Part shown: positions 9,374 to 24,300 of the stretch, piece by piece
Position numbering within the stretch: position 1 is the first letter of the stretch
Layout: every line of letters starts with the position of its first letter
Origin: Apteryx mantelli
Lineage: Eukaryota > Chordata > Aves > Apterygiformes > Apterygidae
Direction of reading: 5' to 3'
Assembly: GCF_036417845.1 (NCBI RefSeq)
Contig: NC_089979.1
Coordinates: 45,764,775-45,828,774, forward strand
DNA: 64,000 nucleotides
Notes under the pieces: model-generated
What the model was told of the DNA's origin: nothing
Seen by the model: the letters and a program-made list of their open reading frames with translations, nothing else
Databases searched by the model: none
Program-made: the position numbers and the translations under genes

Positions 9374-12300
9374 GTAAGAAACTGCATCTCTTTTCCTTCA
9401 GCCAGTACAACAGCCACTATTTCCTAGGACCACTATCTACACTGGGTGTTCTTTTCAGTGGCCCTAAAGTTTAGAAAAATCAAGACAACGCTAAACATAT
9501 TTTTTCTTTAATTTCTTTGATCAAAAAGGGGAGGGAGGTGAGACCCTGGGGATCTTATAACGTCCTAACCTGCGATCAAATTAAATATTTACTGATGGGT
9601 GAGCTCGGCACGTGAGCACAGAGTAATTTTGAAATGTTTTTTATTATTTTAATGATTAATATATGTATTATGGCACTGAAAAAAAACAAACAAAAAAAAA
9701 CGCAGAAAAGTTAGCCCCGATAAATACGCCCTCTGCAGCCCCGATTGCCCCCGTTCGCCGGGGAGAGCGCGTCCCTTTATTTCTGAAACGAAATGCGAGA
9801 CGCGTGGCGAGGAGAAGAGGAGCGGGAAGGAGAAAAGGCACCGCGAAGCGAAACCGAGGAGCTCGGCGGCGGCGCGGGCGGGCGGCCGGGGCGGCGCGGG
9901 GGGCTCGCCGGGGCGGCGCGGCGGGGCGCGGCGGGGCGCGGCGGGGCTCAGCGCAGCGCGCACCTGCCGCGGCGCGCACTGCGGGCCGACCGCGCCCAGC
10001 GCCGGGGCGAGGGGCTGCAGGGAGCCGCAGCGCCGGAGCCGCTGCCGCGCTGCGGGCTGCCCGCACCTGCAGTCTGCCCGGGGAGGGGGGGAAGTAGGTC
10101 ACTGCATCAGCCAGAGCCGGGATTTTCTAGACGACCCCACCCTTGTTTTGCCTCCCAGCGGGCAGCTCCAGCGTTGTTTGCATTTTGTGCTCTTGGGCTG
10201 CAAGCAAAGCCCCCCCTCCTCCCCCCTACCCGCCCCGCACGCCGGGAGCCGCACCCTGCGCCCCGCCGCGCGGAGCCCCCCGCCCCACTGCGCGCCGCGC
10301 CGCGCCGCTCCGCCCCGGGGCGAGGCGAGGCGAGGGGCGGCGGCGGGGGGCCGTGGGGAGCAGCCCGGGGCCGTGGGGAGCCCTGGGGTCCCTTCCCCCT
10401 GCGGGAGGCTGGCGGCGGCGCGGCGCGGTGCCCGGCAGCGCCCCAGCCCCAGCCCGGGCGGCCAGGTCCCCCTTGGCTCCTGCCCTTTGTCTAAGGGCGG
10501 CTGCTGGAATGGGTGGAGGAGCAGAAAATTGCAGTGGAGGGTGTGGAAGAGAGAGACGGAACCACCGTGGGGTCGGACCGCTAAAAGGACTGAAACCTCA
10601 GACCATATTACTTTTCGATATCCATATAGATATACAGCTATGCAGATATACTGATATATAGATATACAGGTATATAGATATATATTTGAAATTAGGCAGG
10701 AACTACACTTGACGCATTCAAATTCAGGTTTTTCACAAACACTCACTATTAAACTCGTGGACGCCCAAATCACACAAAATAATGATGGAGAGATCCAGCA
10801 CAATTATTACCCTTCCACAAGAAACAAATTCACGTTCAATTTCACATTTCGTGCAGACTCTGTTGTCTGCCTTCACCATGTTGCACAAAGTTATGCTGAA
10901 TCTTTCTGGCGCGGCTCTCACTGATGCATTATACATTTATTTATTTGAATGCTGATGTTCCGCTTCTGAGAAATAATCGGTGAGGACTGAAAGCATTTTA
11001 ACCTGGTTGTGGCACCCCTGGGAAAAAGGCATGAGACGGCTGTCTATGCAAATAGAGGCGGGAGACAAGGGCTGTGGGAGTCTGGCCAGCCCTGCAGTGC
11101 CGAGCACGCCATCCCCTCCCCACTGCAGCAGTCTGGTAATCAGTATTGATAATTTGTAGTCAGTCGGAGACTTATCACTGCAGAAGGCACTGTTAGGAAT
11201 TCTGTCAGTAGGGAAGAAAGGGCTCTTCAGCCTTTGATTAATGATCTCACAGTACACAAATATAACGATTTCTGTAGCAGGAGAGATGGCTGAAATCATT
11301 AGATCTGCCCAGAGACTAGTTGACTGTATCACTCCAATTTGCTTATTAATTCCTGGTTAACGAGCTACAGACACAAGAATAGAAAGCAATATAACTACCT
11401 AGCTCAAATTTCTAAAAATATTCATTAAAATGCCATTCAGTTAAAAAGGAAAGATATGTTATTTAAAAGCATCTTCTCTCTTTAAATTCACAAATCTTAA
11501 TATTTCTTTAAAATTTATTGTTCCTTATTGTAGCTATTTTTAGAGAAATTTAAGCTCTAGATGGCATATCAAAATAAACCACTTATGTTAATTTATATTA
11601 GGCTCATCTCTATTTCCAGAGTTTTTTCAATGAAACAAATAAACTTTGTTTTCTGTGGAAAAATAGATGCAATCTCTGTCATATACATTTCCAGTTGCTG
11701 CTAAATAAGCTACATTTGTTTTGAACCTGTATTGAAGCTTTACCCAACCGACCACTGCGAGAACTAAACAGTGCCTGATTTTTTTCCCCTGTTGTGCCCT
11801 GTATTTTGCAGAACACCAGTAAAGGCTAGATCCGACAGCCACTGGGGTCAGTAGAAAAAACTCTAATCAGCTTAAGCGGGCCCACCATCATGGTCTGGCC
11901 CGGGGCCAGCAAGGCACTTAAGCGAGTGTCTGACTTTGAGCATGTGGGCGATCCTTCTGGTTTTGGACAGAACTCTTCATATACCTCAAGTTAGGTAGAT
12001 GCTAAATACTGTGATGAACATGTGCTCATATTCTTTAATAGAAAGCAAAATTGAGCCTCATTTTCTTTTATACTCTGTTAAATAAAACCTCCTTTTCAAG
12101 GAGATCTCCTTTGGCTTACATAGGAGTTTCACTAGATGCAAGAACTTCTGGAGCTCAGTACACCCTGAACAACCAAGAAGCTTTTCTTTCTGTTTAGTGT
12201 ATGCACAAGTTCACACGAAGCACACACATGCACATACATGTCTTCAAGTGAGTCTTATTTAAAAATTTAATAGAACAAGAATGTAAGGAAGTTAATTTAA

Positions 12301-15300
12301 TTGCCTCCTCCCCTTGACACTTTCTTCCAAGTGAAATCTGCATTTTATGGATGGGCTCATTCACACCTAATACTTCCTACCATGCAGGTATTTGTTAGAG
12401 GACATTAAATCAACTGCTTTTGCAGCTGAGGTCACTACAGACTTAATAGGCCATGCACATATCCAATCTTTCTTAAGATGTGTACCTGGCAGCTTGAGGG
12501 TGAAGCAGTCAGTGATGCCACTCTTTCCTTGTGGTGTTTAATTTAGAGAACTTTTGTTACCAAAACATGTTCAAACAAGTATCGTATACCAAAATCTCAG
12601 TCCTGATTATGGCTCTTGCTTATTTTATAGGATTTTATCCAACAGAAACATGGGAGAAGTGTGAATAATGCATTAAAGCAGTGTTTTAGTTCAGACTCTT
12701 TTGAGATAGTCAGGAACTGTGAGGTGATAAATGGGTGGGATTATGACGATAAAGGAATTCAGTCAGCCACACATTGCCTCATTGGCATATCAATAAAACT
12801 GATTAAATTGTTGTAAAAGTGCTTCAGATTTTTTTTTATCATTTGTATTTTAGCTATGCTCAGATCTAGATACTTATCTTGATGGATGTAACTTCACTGT
12901 TAAGCGTGCCCATTAACTGAGTTTTACATTATTGTTTTATCTAGTATGCAAATATAAGTGTAAAATCATAAATATGGGTATGGTCATTGAGTTTAACTGG
13001 TTCAATTATTTTAATAACTAAGACTTTTCTACTGCAAAGGGATAAGCATTTTACCTCTGATCTGCCAGTACCTTTGGACAGGTGTTTATCTTTAAGCATG
13101 TGAGTAGTCACCTGGACATCAGTGGGAGTGACAGGCTTCCAGGTAGACATATGGTTAAGTGCCAGGCTGAATTTGGACTAAACATGCCCCTGTTCAGTAT
13201 TATGCAGTTTACAGCTGAAGTTTTTAACCTGTTTTTCCCCCTTTTATAAATAAATGAGCCCAAGTCAGCCTTGAAATATTTTTAACTGTCAGAAAATTAC
13301 ATATTTCAATAGACCAATAGGGAATTACTTTAAGATGGAAATTAATAGGGAAAAGAGAGTTTATTATCTCATGGTGTTAGCAGAAGTGTGATTTGACGGA
13401 GACCTTGTGATTCCAAATATTGTCAAGGTCTCTCAGAAGAAACATTTCAATTAGTGTATTTCTCAGAATGAATCTTTGAGAATTTTGATGACAAAGGTAG
13501 TGTAAAGTTGCTGGCAAGTACAAATCAGTAGAGAATTGAAGGTTAACACTTTTTTATATTTTTCTCCTGTTTTTAAAAAGTAGATTATTCTTCCTACTAT
13601 TGAGAATTCAGGCAGTAATAATGTAAGAAACAATCTATATGGTTCAGAATTTATATTGCCTCATAGCAATTCTTTATTTACCCCCTGAAGTGGGTAGGAG
13701 ATTGGCAGAAGATTGGAACGTCATCTTATGGAAGAGATCCCATAACACTCCGAGGAAATAAACATAAAATTCAACAGCCTGTACACTTCTCAAATGTTGT
13801 CCCACATGTACCTCCATCGCCTCTTTGTTCCCAATATGAACTGTATCTAGATTAAAGGCTTCTATATTTAATGATGTATTTTTTTAATTCCTTCACATTG
13901 TTTTTGCCAACTTTTCACTTAAATAGTTAATTAATTTCTGTATTTTTAATTTTTTTGGTATGTGTACTGCAATAGTACATTTCTCTAGATTACATTTTGC
14001 ATACATATTTTATTATAGATATATATGCAGTCATGCTACAACATGCTTTAATTTCTCTCAGGTGGCATTTATATTCATTTTCTTTAAAAATGGAAATGAT
14101 AAACTGATCCCTATTCTCCACTTTCAAACTAATACCATTAATTTAAAAATCAGATTACAGCTGAGAGACTAGACAATAGTATTCAGCAATATATTTAGGT
14201 AGCATTTTAGCCTTCGAAGGCTGTGCAAAAATTAACTAATTAATTCTCCTACCAGCCTTCTGTGAAAAGTAGGTATTATTAAGTAGTCTAAAACACAGAG
14301 ATCAGAGGGTGTCTCTCCCATGACAGGTAGGTCTGGGCAATATTTGACCTGTGCAGCATTTTCATGTAGACCTAATTTAAGTACCTGATTAGTTAACAGT
14401 CAAAAGGAACAAGAGATGTTCAGCACTTCTGAGAAAATCAAGCCCTAGGTGTCTTAAAGTGGGCATCCTAAAATGGTATCATTGCAAATTATTGATTTAA
14501 TTGGAAAATTAACTCACTAAAAAGCTTGCCAAAGATTATATGGCAAATTAGCAAGAGCTCCATCATTTGAATGTAAGGGATAGAAAGTGGTGCCTAGCCC
14601 TGTGATTGACCAGTGGGCAACAGCACAGCTGGAAACAAAATCTGCCAGCAAGTCTTTTTACAGAACATGCTCCCTAGGCTTTATATATATTGAACACATT
14701 TGTCTTTCTACTTATATTATCAGTCTTCAGAATTTTTTATCCTGGCACTCTCAGTAGCTCTGAGCAATACTTCAAGGAGAAGCAAATATCACACCATGAA
14801 TCAGCAGTGATTAGTTACCTTTGCAGTAACTACCTTCAAAAATGCTATTAACTGCCCACATAAGTTATCTTTAAAAATAAAAACTTGCTATCATCAGGTG
14901 GCATGTAGAGAACATGTCTCCTACTGCACTATCCATAAAATGGATGATAGATGGACCAACTTTGCAGATGAGAGTCTCGTCTCACTGGAGTCAGCAGAGT
15001 TCAGCCACAGGCCTCAGCACGATCCTTAGCCTGCGGAGCCGCAGAAATTTGGTAGCTGATTTGAAAGAATGGCTGTTATACATAATCTTCCTGAGGTTCA
15101 GACTGTGAGCTATTCTGTGGGTATAGTCTGAGCTGGTGCTGGTTTATTTTCAGTTTATAAATAGTACTGATCCCACCTGAAAGCTACTGGGCATCCATGA
15201 CTACAACAAAGGCTCTATCTATTCCTTTAGTTGCTCAGCACTTTCCAAAATCAGCAAAAATTGATTTGGAGACCTCAGCTGAAATATAGGCTCAGTGCAG

Positions 15301-18300
15301 AAAATGCTGAACCCTGGGAACAAAATATGTTCAAGACATCACTTGTCTGAGCAGCATCCAGCATACAAAGCTGTTCTGTAATTATTTCATTTTCTCTTCC
15401 ACTTATTATGTTTTTCTTTTTCCTGTCTGCTAATACCTAATTCATCAAATGAAGTGAATTTAAGCTCATTTTGCCAGTATGTGCAGTTAAACTGATGCAC
15501 AACATCAACATGAAACAGTAGGCTTTGCTGAACACATTTAGAATTTTTTTTTTTAGGTATAACTCTGTATTCTGAGATGTTCATAAGTAAATTCTAATGT
15601 GTATATTCTTTCTAATATACTAAACCCATCACTGTTGTGGTAGTTATTATGCAGAGAAATTCTGGTCCTTAACACATTTGACTGTGATTCACAAAATAGG
15701 ATTGTTGGTTTTGGGTTCCCACCTTTTCAGTTCTGCCCCAAGTAGGTGGTTTAATTTAGAAAAGTGACTGAAGATAGCATTAGTAAAGCTCTAAGGCACC
15801 TGCAGTCAGATACAGATGCTGCTCTACCTACACAATGCATGGTAGACGCCAAGATTCATGGTAGACGCCAAGATTCACCAGGTAGGAGAGCACATAAGAG
15901 TGACCCCCACCTAGTAATCAGGAAGCCCTGGCTGATGGGACTGTCACTGTATTTTACATGTTTCAATCATTGGATAAAGAATCAAAACAGTCTTGGGAGC
16001 AGAAAAGAGAACTCAAGTCTCTTTGGATGGTGTTAGGATCCTTCAGCGTGAATCCCCTCTTTTCTGAAAGGAGTTGAACCCAGTTATGTCATTTCCCAGT
16101 CAAAGGTCCTCACAGTAGACAGTTGTATTGCACGGCAGCAGTAACTCAGCCATCAACATTTCTCCTCAGCTATATTTTAAAAGAAAGCAGTCGTTGACCC
16201 TGCATTTATGAAGGAACCTGTCTTATCCATGTGTGCTACACATGCTTGCAGAAAATAGGCTACACAGATTTCCTCAGAGGACCAGGCTGGAAGAATTCCC
16301 AATATTAGGGGATTCAGATTTCCGAGTCTGATGCACTCTTGTTTGTACAAAAAGTAGCACCCTAGAATGCACAACCAATTTGAGAGCACAAGCTGGTATT
16401 TAATGGCCTCTCTGCAGCTGTGCAGGAATTCACAAGATCCACATTTTGGATTAGATGCCTGAAATATGCTTAAATCTCAGTTTAGGCACCTACCTCCTTT
16501 ACTGGATGTGTCCCTTAATCATTTTATGTCCTGACTTTCTCTTCGTTAAGATGGAGATAATCCTATATACTTACATCAGAGGTGTGATGTGAGGTTATGT
16601 TCCAAAATGCATAGAAATGAGTAACAATCCTCTGATATTATAGAAATTGCTAAAGAACGTAATGATCAGACCAGTAGACAGAGCAACTTACTGCCTAAAG
16701 CTGTATTAGCATTCTGTACTATTCAAGTAGTTATTTATAATCCTTAGGGCACTTTTTAGGTAAAGAAAAATAAGGTTATGTGCATTTAATACTATTGATT
16801 GGTATAGTAGTCTACAAATCGAGAACTTGCCTTAGAATATGCTAAGGTCATTTTAATGTTTATGTATATATATATGTTTCTTTTACATTTAAATATATTT
16901 AGTAGTCACTAAGTGACTACATAGCTATAACTTTTAATCTTGATCCTGTTTTTGATTCTTTATAAAGTTATTGAAAACATAAATCACCCTTTTGGCCTAA
17001 GATTTCTCATGCGTCTGTGTTCAAATTCATTCTATGGTATTCACTGGGATGACTCCTGTTAAATTCATTAGCCAGACTCCCTGAAGTGTCTAAGATTATT
17101 ATTGGGGTTATTATTTCTTCCATTTTAAAAGACAGTAGAGACCACAATGACGTCAAAAATGCACAAAAAATTTGCACTACATTTTGTGTACAAAAATGTA
17201 GCAAAAATTACAATTGCTGGTTTACTAGTATTTTAGTTCTGCAAGACCTCCAGTTATCTGAATGGAGCTGCAAGAAGCCTGTTCATCCTCCTGGGAAATC
17301 TTCTAAATTAAGATAGAATGTATGAATCAGGCTCTATCATTTTTCAATGACATTTTGTGGAAGTGAAATTCTCTTCCTAACCCATGTTATTAACCTTTAT
17401 TAAAGATCACGTTTAGCTATTCTGATATATTTGTTTCTTACATTGTTCATGTGAATAGAAAGAATAATTTATGCTACTCAGCAGTCAAGTTTATAGTCAC
17501 TTCAATATACAGTTTGTGTCTTCAGGTGCTGGCATTTATTCAATTTATTATGTAGATGTAATACAAAGGACTATTTCTAAGCTAGTATCTTTTCTGTTGT
17601 TTAGATATTTTTTGATGCTGTCAGTATTGTAGTCTGATGGCTTTCAGCATTATATATTGTAGATGGGAAGGAAGCCCATACTCACTGAGGTTGAAAAAAA
17701 TAAATCTTTAATATTTGTCAATAAAATATGTGCTCTCAAGGCAAGTAACTTCTTGCTGGGGAAACAAAATTCTGCCTCTAACTATGATTATTTTGCAAAT
17801 AAAATATTAATAATGACTTCTTAAGAAAAAATAATAGTAAGATACTCATTTTAATCTGCACTGAGGATTCAGGTTATTCCCTGTTGAAGCATATTCCCTT
17901 TTTTGCATTGAAACATTAGTGAAAGAAGGTAAAGATCTTACTTAGACAATCATACTGCATCAGATTAACAGTGTGAAGAGTTTTCCCTTCTAGTGGTGGG
18001 AGGCCTGAAAAACAAATATATCAGTGAGCTTTAAATATGACAGAGGTACAGCTCTGTAAAACTGTAATTATCAGTTTGTATATCTTGCCAATGCTATTCT
18101 GCAGTTCTTGGCTCTGCTGGAATCCTGCTCTCTCTTACACAAAAGATGTAAACAGTATTGTCAAGAAGGGTAAAAGTTTGCAACAGTAAGAATAAATACT
18201 GAACCCTGGCAGAAAACTCAAGGCACTTTAAGAAGCAAACAGGAACAGTCAACCCTACAAAGTTTAAAAAATATTTAATACATTTTAATGTACTTGTATG

Positions 18301-21300
18301 GATATAATTTCCTATATTAAAATAATTAAAAACAGTATCCTGGAAACATAATACTGGACCAGATGGTCCTCAGTCTGACCCTCTATTCTAATATTCTTAT
18401 TTTTTAATGCCATTCATACTTTGGAAGAAGGTCTGAGTTAGTGATCAGGAAGATTTCTGTCTTTGCCAACTTTGAACTTTCTTCTGAACAACCAAATTAC
18501 CATCAAAAATTGCAGTCAACCAAATCATCCAAAACACAGTCTCCCTTCTGCTCTACCCCACGCATGCTGGTTTCAAATCCCAATCTATCTCCTTGGTATC
18601 CTTTTCCTTGTTTTCTTATCCCGGTCTATTTATCCTATCAGTCACAGTGCCAACCTCAGTCTTGATCCAGTTTCCATCATTCCATCCTGTGATTTACCTA
18701 AACATTTTTTCCTTTTTTTAAATTCATCTGCTCTTAGTCAAATTTTTCCATCAGCCAGATTCAACTCTTGTCCCTTCATGCAGCCATTTCCCTCCAATGA
18801 TCCTCCACGCTTTCTGGAGGACAAAAGGGGAGGAACTGAGCCCACAGGATGTTTTGTTTCCTCCTTTTTTCGATTTCTGGCACTCCTCTGGCCCACAGCA
18901 ACCAGGAGCAGCAGCAGTTGAAACATCACTCTCAGTCCATGTGGAGCAGGTCATGTTCAATGCAAACTGTCTTCAGAAAATTTGGCTGTCAAACTCTAGT
19001 CATGAGTGAAGACTGAAATCAGATCTTTCCATGACATATCCCTTGGCCAGGCCTAGGTGGATTTTTCAAAGGAGGAATAATTTCCTGGCACAAAGATCTA
19101 GAGCCTCTCAAACAAATCCGATAAGCATTTGTTTAGTTTACTATATGGACATATTTCTCCCTAGTCATCTTCCCAGGAACAGTGAAACACTTTTTGCTAA
19201 GGGTTTACCCAAAATTCAGCCAGAGGCAGCCCTCCAGCCAGGAAAATTGTAGGCCAAATGTTTATAATTTAGTAAATCGATATCCAGTGGAAGGACAACT
19301 CCCATATTTTCCAAAGTAATAGCAGAAAAAAAGTGGCATTAGATGGGAAATAGCAATGGTTCATCATGTGGTTTACAGGCACGCACCTGAGTGGTTAAAA
19401 TGTGTGAAGGTCAGGAACACCAACTAAAATTAGAACTTTACCTAGTGCAAGTCTATGGTAACAGGCCCAAGCTGATTTGTGTCTCTTTAAATCTCCAGAG
19501 GCAGCAGCTTAGGAAGGAAACAACTCTTTCATTATTTTGAAAAGTCCTATGAGAGCAAGCTACACTAATAATGGAGAATTTGATTATTCAGGAAAAGGGA
19601 CATTTTTATACAGGAAAAGAATTTGATTATACAACAAAAGAAAAAAAAAAAGAACAGGTTATTATAGGTTGACATTTGGATATTACCAGGTCCTGCTAAT
19701 TTTAGACTGTATTGAAAAACATGATGGCAAAGCCAATACTGAACTTTTGCTAAGGCTGTTATAAAAGACAAGCTGAAGAAGTTCTGTTCTGCTTCTAACG
19801 ACAGACTGTTGATGCTGGGATATGCTGATGTTCGGTGTCCTGAATATCTCACTACTGCAAGTGAAGATCTTTTTTTATTCTAAATGAGGCAAGCACCCTG
19901 ACATCAGAGCCCCACTGAAATCAACTAAGACTAACATGTCTGCAGGGATCAACTCCTCATGTGGTTATTTTAGCAGCAGGGCAGTATCTCTGAATTTGTC
20001 AAGATACTCTTCTGTGTAAGTGGTGGCCAGCACTGCAGAAAAACAGATAGATATATAGAAAGACACATAGATGGATAAATTATAGATAGACAGACAGACA
20101 GACTGACTGAATGAATGAACTCTAGTAATCTATTTCTTCAGTAATATTTCAGGCCAGAAAAAAATCACTAAATTGAAAAAATACTATAAAGGAAGGAAGG
20201 AGGAGAGAAATAAGGCATGTAAAAAAAAGGTGGATGATGAAAGATGCTCCTTAATGAGAAACAGTCACATTATTAACAGTCAATTTGAACTGTTATATTC
20301 ATGCATTTATTTTACATATTCAAAAATCAATGTGTTTCTATTATGCAAATATGAGCAAAGCTACTTAAAACACAGGTGGCTTCCTCTAACCAGTGGCCCT
20401 TGTTCTAGTTTTATTATATTTTCAATTTTAATGAAAATATCTCACCAGCAATTGCTTTCTTTCAGCCAATTTAATCAATTCTGAATAATATGCCAATTTG
20501 TGTGCACCATCAGCAATGTTCCAAAGAGCTTGTCATTCTTTATTTTTCCTTTTTCTCATTCATTTTACACATCTTCTGATTAAAATACTCAATAATATTT
20601 GTAATCTGTGCCTAGCCATGACAAAATTCTAGCAATATGCTGTTGAATGGTATCATTATTTTCTAATGGAGACAATCAAATATTTGAAAATATGCATAAA
20701 GGCATGGCAGGATACAATAGTAGAAGCATAAATCAGGTAATTAGTAATAATTGTATAGATGTTTTGGTTAAAAATGATACAGAAAAATCTGAAAGCCATA
20801 GTATAACATGCATGTTAGAATATCTCCAAAATTTCAGCTTAGAAAGTATCTACTGGGTAAATTTTAATATGCACCAAAATCCAAGGGAACTTTTCAGTTG
20901 ACTTGCAACAGGGCTTGAATTTCATCCATGAGTAATCTGATCACTAGTAAAACATAATATAAATCAACTCAACTTCAGGACTAGGAAAAACTTCAAATTA
21001 TTCCAGTTAATTTTAATGGAAGTTCAGATAAGTTCATGATAATAGAATGCTGCAGAACATGGACCACATCCTCTAGATGAGCCTCTAGAGGGTCACTAAT
21101 AAATGGCTACAGCTCAGTGGGTGCTCAGGCTGAAAAGCTTTACTGTAGCACACATTAAGTGCAAGTATTTTTTCTCAGAGTAAGAAAAGATGTGACAAAT
21201 AAGAAAATGCTAGTCACCTAGCAGGAGTCAAGGTTATTGAAGATTTCATCTCTCTTCCTGCAGGAGTCACTTCATTAGTCGCTGTCACTGCCCAAATCAG

Positions 21301-24300
21301 TTTTACTAAAAAAGGCAAAAATTGTCCAATTCAGTCAAATGCATCTCTCAGATATTGGTCTGGATTTGTTCTCAAGCTTGGCCTAAATAAATATTTTCAA
21401 ATGTGCCAAATTCTGATTAAAACAGGCACATTAATATCCACATGCTCTATTTCCAATATGTTTTTTTGTGGTTTTGCTCAGTAACAAAACTTGCAGGGAC
21501 CCCAGATTTGTTGTGCTACACAAGTTAATATTAGTTGATGATCAGACTTCTGTTTTACTTGCAATAGTTCCAAAACTGAAATGATCATTTAGACTCTGCA
21601 AGCTATACAAAATCTTCCAAGTGAGGCAAAGCCACAATTTACAAGAATGGTTATGGTGATTCTCTTTATCTCCTTTGGGTTACCTTTTTTTATTGCCTCC
21701 TGACATTCTGCAAGGTGCATTGCTTGCTCTGCAAGCAAGCTTAAACGCTGGAACAGTTTTTACCAAACCTGAAAGGATATTGCTGCATTTCCAAAAGGAG
21801 ATGGGATGACTGAGGAAGTGGCATAAAGTGATGACCAGACTTGAAGTCCATCAGCTGAACGGCCTGGGCTCTAGCTCTGGTCCTAGACCCTGCGAGGTGT
21901 CTTGTAGCACGGTCAAAGGAAACCGGGAGGTTCCCTGGCAAGGGAAGGAGGTAAGAGGGAAGGCAGCACAGTAAATGAGCCCCTGGGCAGAGACAGGAAG
22001 GAAACCCAAGGAATTTGGTTCTGTGACGTGCTGGGGGATTAACTCACCAGGAGTCTGCAGCTAATGCACAAATCATGAATGATAACAATAGTGCAGAGGT
22101 TCAGTAATATAAAATGCATTTTTCATGGAATAATGAGCATTGAAAGATGTGACTAAAAAAGAGGAATGGGTCCATGAGCAAGCCCTTCTTCCCCCACTGG
22201 CATATTTACAAAGATGAGTTTGCTCTGAGCATTGAATCAGGGAAAAGTTGGTTGGAAGGACATCTAGAGGTCACCTAGTCTGGCCTCCCGCTTGAAGCAG
22301 GACTATCACCAACACTAGACCAGGTCAGCTGTCACCTTGTCTAGCCAACTTCTGAAAATCTGCCAGCATGATTTCACAACGACCCAAGCCACGATCCATG
22401 GCCCTTCCTCCTTCTTCTTTCATCTGGCACTACCAAGAGGAGTCTGGCTCCATCATTTCACTGATCCCCAGTTCACATCATTGCAAGGAGCTGGAATATC
22501 CTCTCCTAGCCTCCCCTTCACCCACCTAAACAAACCTAGCCCCCTCTGCCACTCTTCACAGGCCATGTGCCCAGGCCCCTCACCTTCCTGGTAGCTGTCC
22601 ACTGGGCTTTCAGCAGTTTTGGGTCCCAAGACAGGATGCATTACCTCAAATGTAGTCTCACCAGCACCGAATAGCATTCAGTCACCAGTGCTCCCAGCCT
22701 CCTCTCCTGTTCATTCACACACATGTCTGCTCCTGACCATTTTCCTAATCTGAGCCCTTTAAAGGAGCTGTGGAAGAAACAGGAAAAAAAAGAGTTGTCC
22801 CTTGCAAAAACTTTCAGAACCAGCCTATTTATATTGAATGTATCTATTGCTATTCTGGGGTTTAGACTTAATCTTTCATCATTGACAGATATGGGTTTAT
22901 GTAGCCACACACTGAAATTATCATCTAAAATCTCACTTAGGCATTTTTTAGTCTTTTCGGGACTATGTAGAAGACTAGCAGAAAATTATCTTATGATCAT
23001 AAATGCTGTGATAATTTTTGCCATGAACGTGCTGAACATTGAAATGCCTAAGAGTAGCTCCTACTTCTAGGTTTGGGGAAGCACCAAAAGATATTTTTCC
23101 TAGTAAGTCTGCTGCCCACTTATTATGACATATTGCCAAAATAAAAAATCAGTTTTACAGAATCTGCATTGTATCCATATGGTTGACCTAGGATTTGCTG
23201 TCATTTTTGCTTACTCTGTGCAGTGCTTTCAAAATCATTCAAAACCTCCAGAGATTATTTTTGGATTAAAAGATTCCTCCAAAGCTAAGCACACCCTTGT
23301 TAAGCTTCCTACATAGATAGACTTTCTTAAATCAGGGCCTAAATTTAGCTAAACCCAGAAATTCAGTCCTTTGTAATATGTTGTAATTAAATACATGCAA
23401 TCCCTTGCTCCCACACACACAATTATGGAGACCCTTAAATTCAAAAAAACAAATTTAAATTTGTACATCTGCTGCTGTAAAGAAAGCAAATTAAGCCATA
23501 TGGTATAAAGCACCTCTAAATCAGAATATCAGGGCATCTGCAACAGAGCTTTCATTATTACACCTGTTTGGGTTTAAAGGAAATACCTCCCCAATTAAGA
23601 ATTACATTGACAGACAAACTCTAATATCAAACAAGTTTATACAGAGACTTAGAAATCATCTGCTAAGAGCTTATTTTGTTCTGGCATTCAAATTTAAAAT
23701 ACTATTGTTAATTAACACAATTATAATCAGTATGTCATTGCTTGTGTTATTGCAAGGATAGAAACCCTTCATTTTTAAATATTCTACTTACATATGCCAT
23801 TTGGAATTGTATCCAGAAGGCAAACTAATGCCTTTATTCAAACTGATGAGACATCCTTCGTTTAAAATGTCTCATAAAATTAAAATTCTATTCAAAACAC
23901 AGAAGAAAATTGGATTTTTCAAACTGTCTCCTTTTATTGTCTTTTGCATTTTGACGTTTAGTCAGTAGTCATGGCAGCTCATAATAGTAATTGTGTAGCA
24001 CAAAGATGCAGTTACACATATTTGGCTTTGGGTTAAGTACATTAAATACATGTAGATTGCTCCGAATCAACCACCAAACTTATGCTGCATAAAACAGATT
24101 TATATATATATAACACACTTATACACGTACTTATATGAATGCTTCTCTTTTTTTCTTTAAGACACTATAAAATAGGGGTTTTCTAGCCTATGCAGCTAGG
24201 TTAGTTTGATGGGTATCTTTCACAGTCCTCACAGCAACATATTGTCTCTAAAATGGATTCTCATGACAATTAAGGTGTGAAAATAATTGCAAGAGGTTCT

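Noticed and set aside
9649..10803. Open frames of 140-234 codons on both strands after exon 1
   Set aside because: Same cause in the second CpG island: Arg/Ala/Gly/Pro runs, no domain, no splice or start support.
18463..18921. 152-codon + strand frame in intron 1
   Set aside because: It reflects a CT-rich tract giving Pro/Ser/Leu/Phe-rich translation, with no family resemblance.
12944..20350. POU octamers (ATGCAAAT) at about 12944 and 20343 as a neuronal enhancer cluster
   Set aside because: In AT-rich DNA of this length a few octamers are expected by chance, and they are 7 kb apart.
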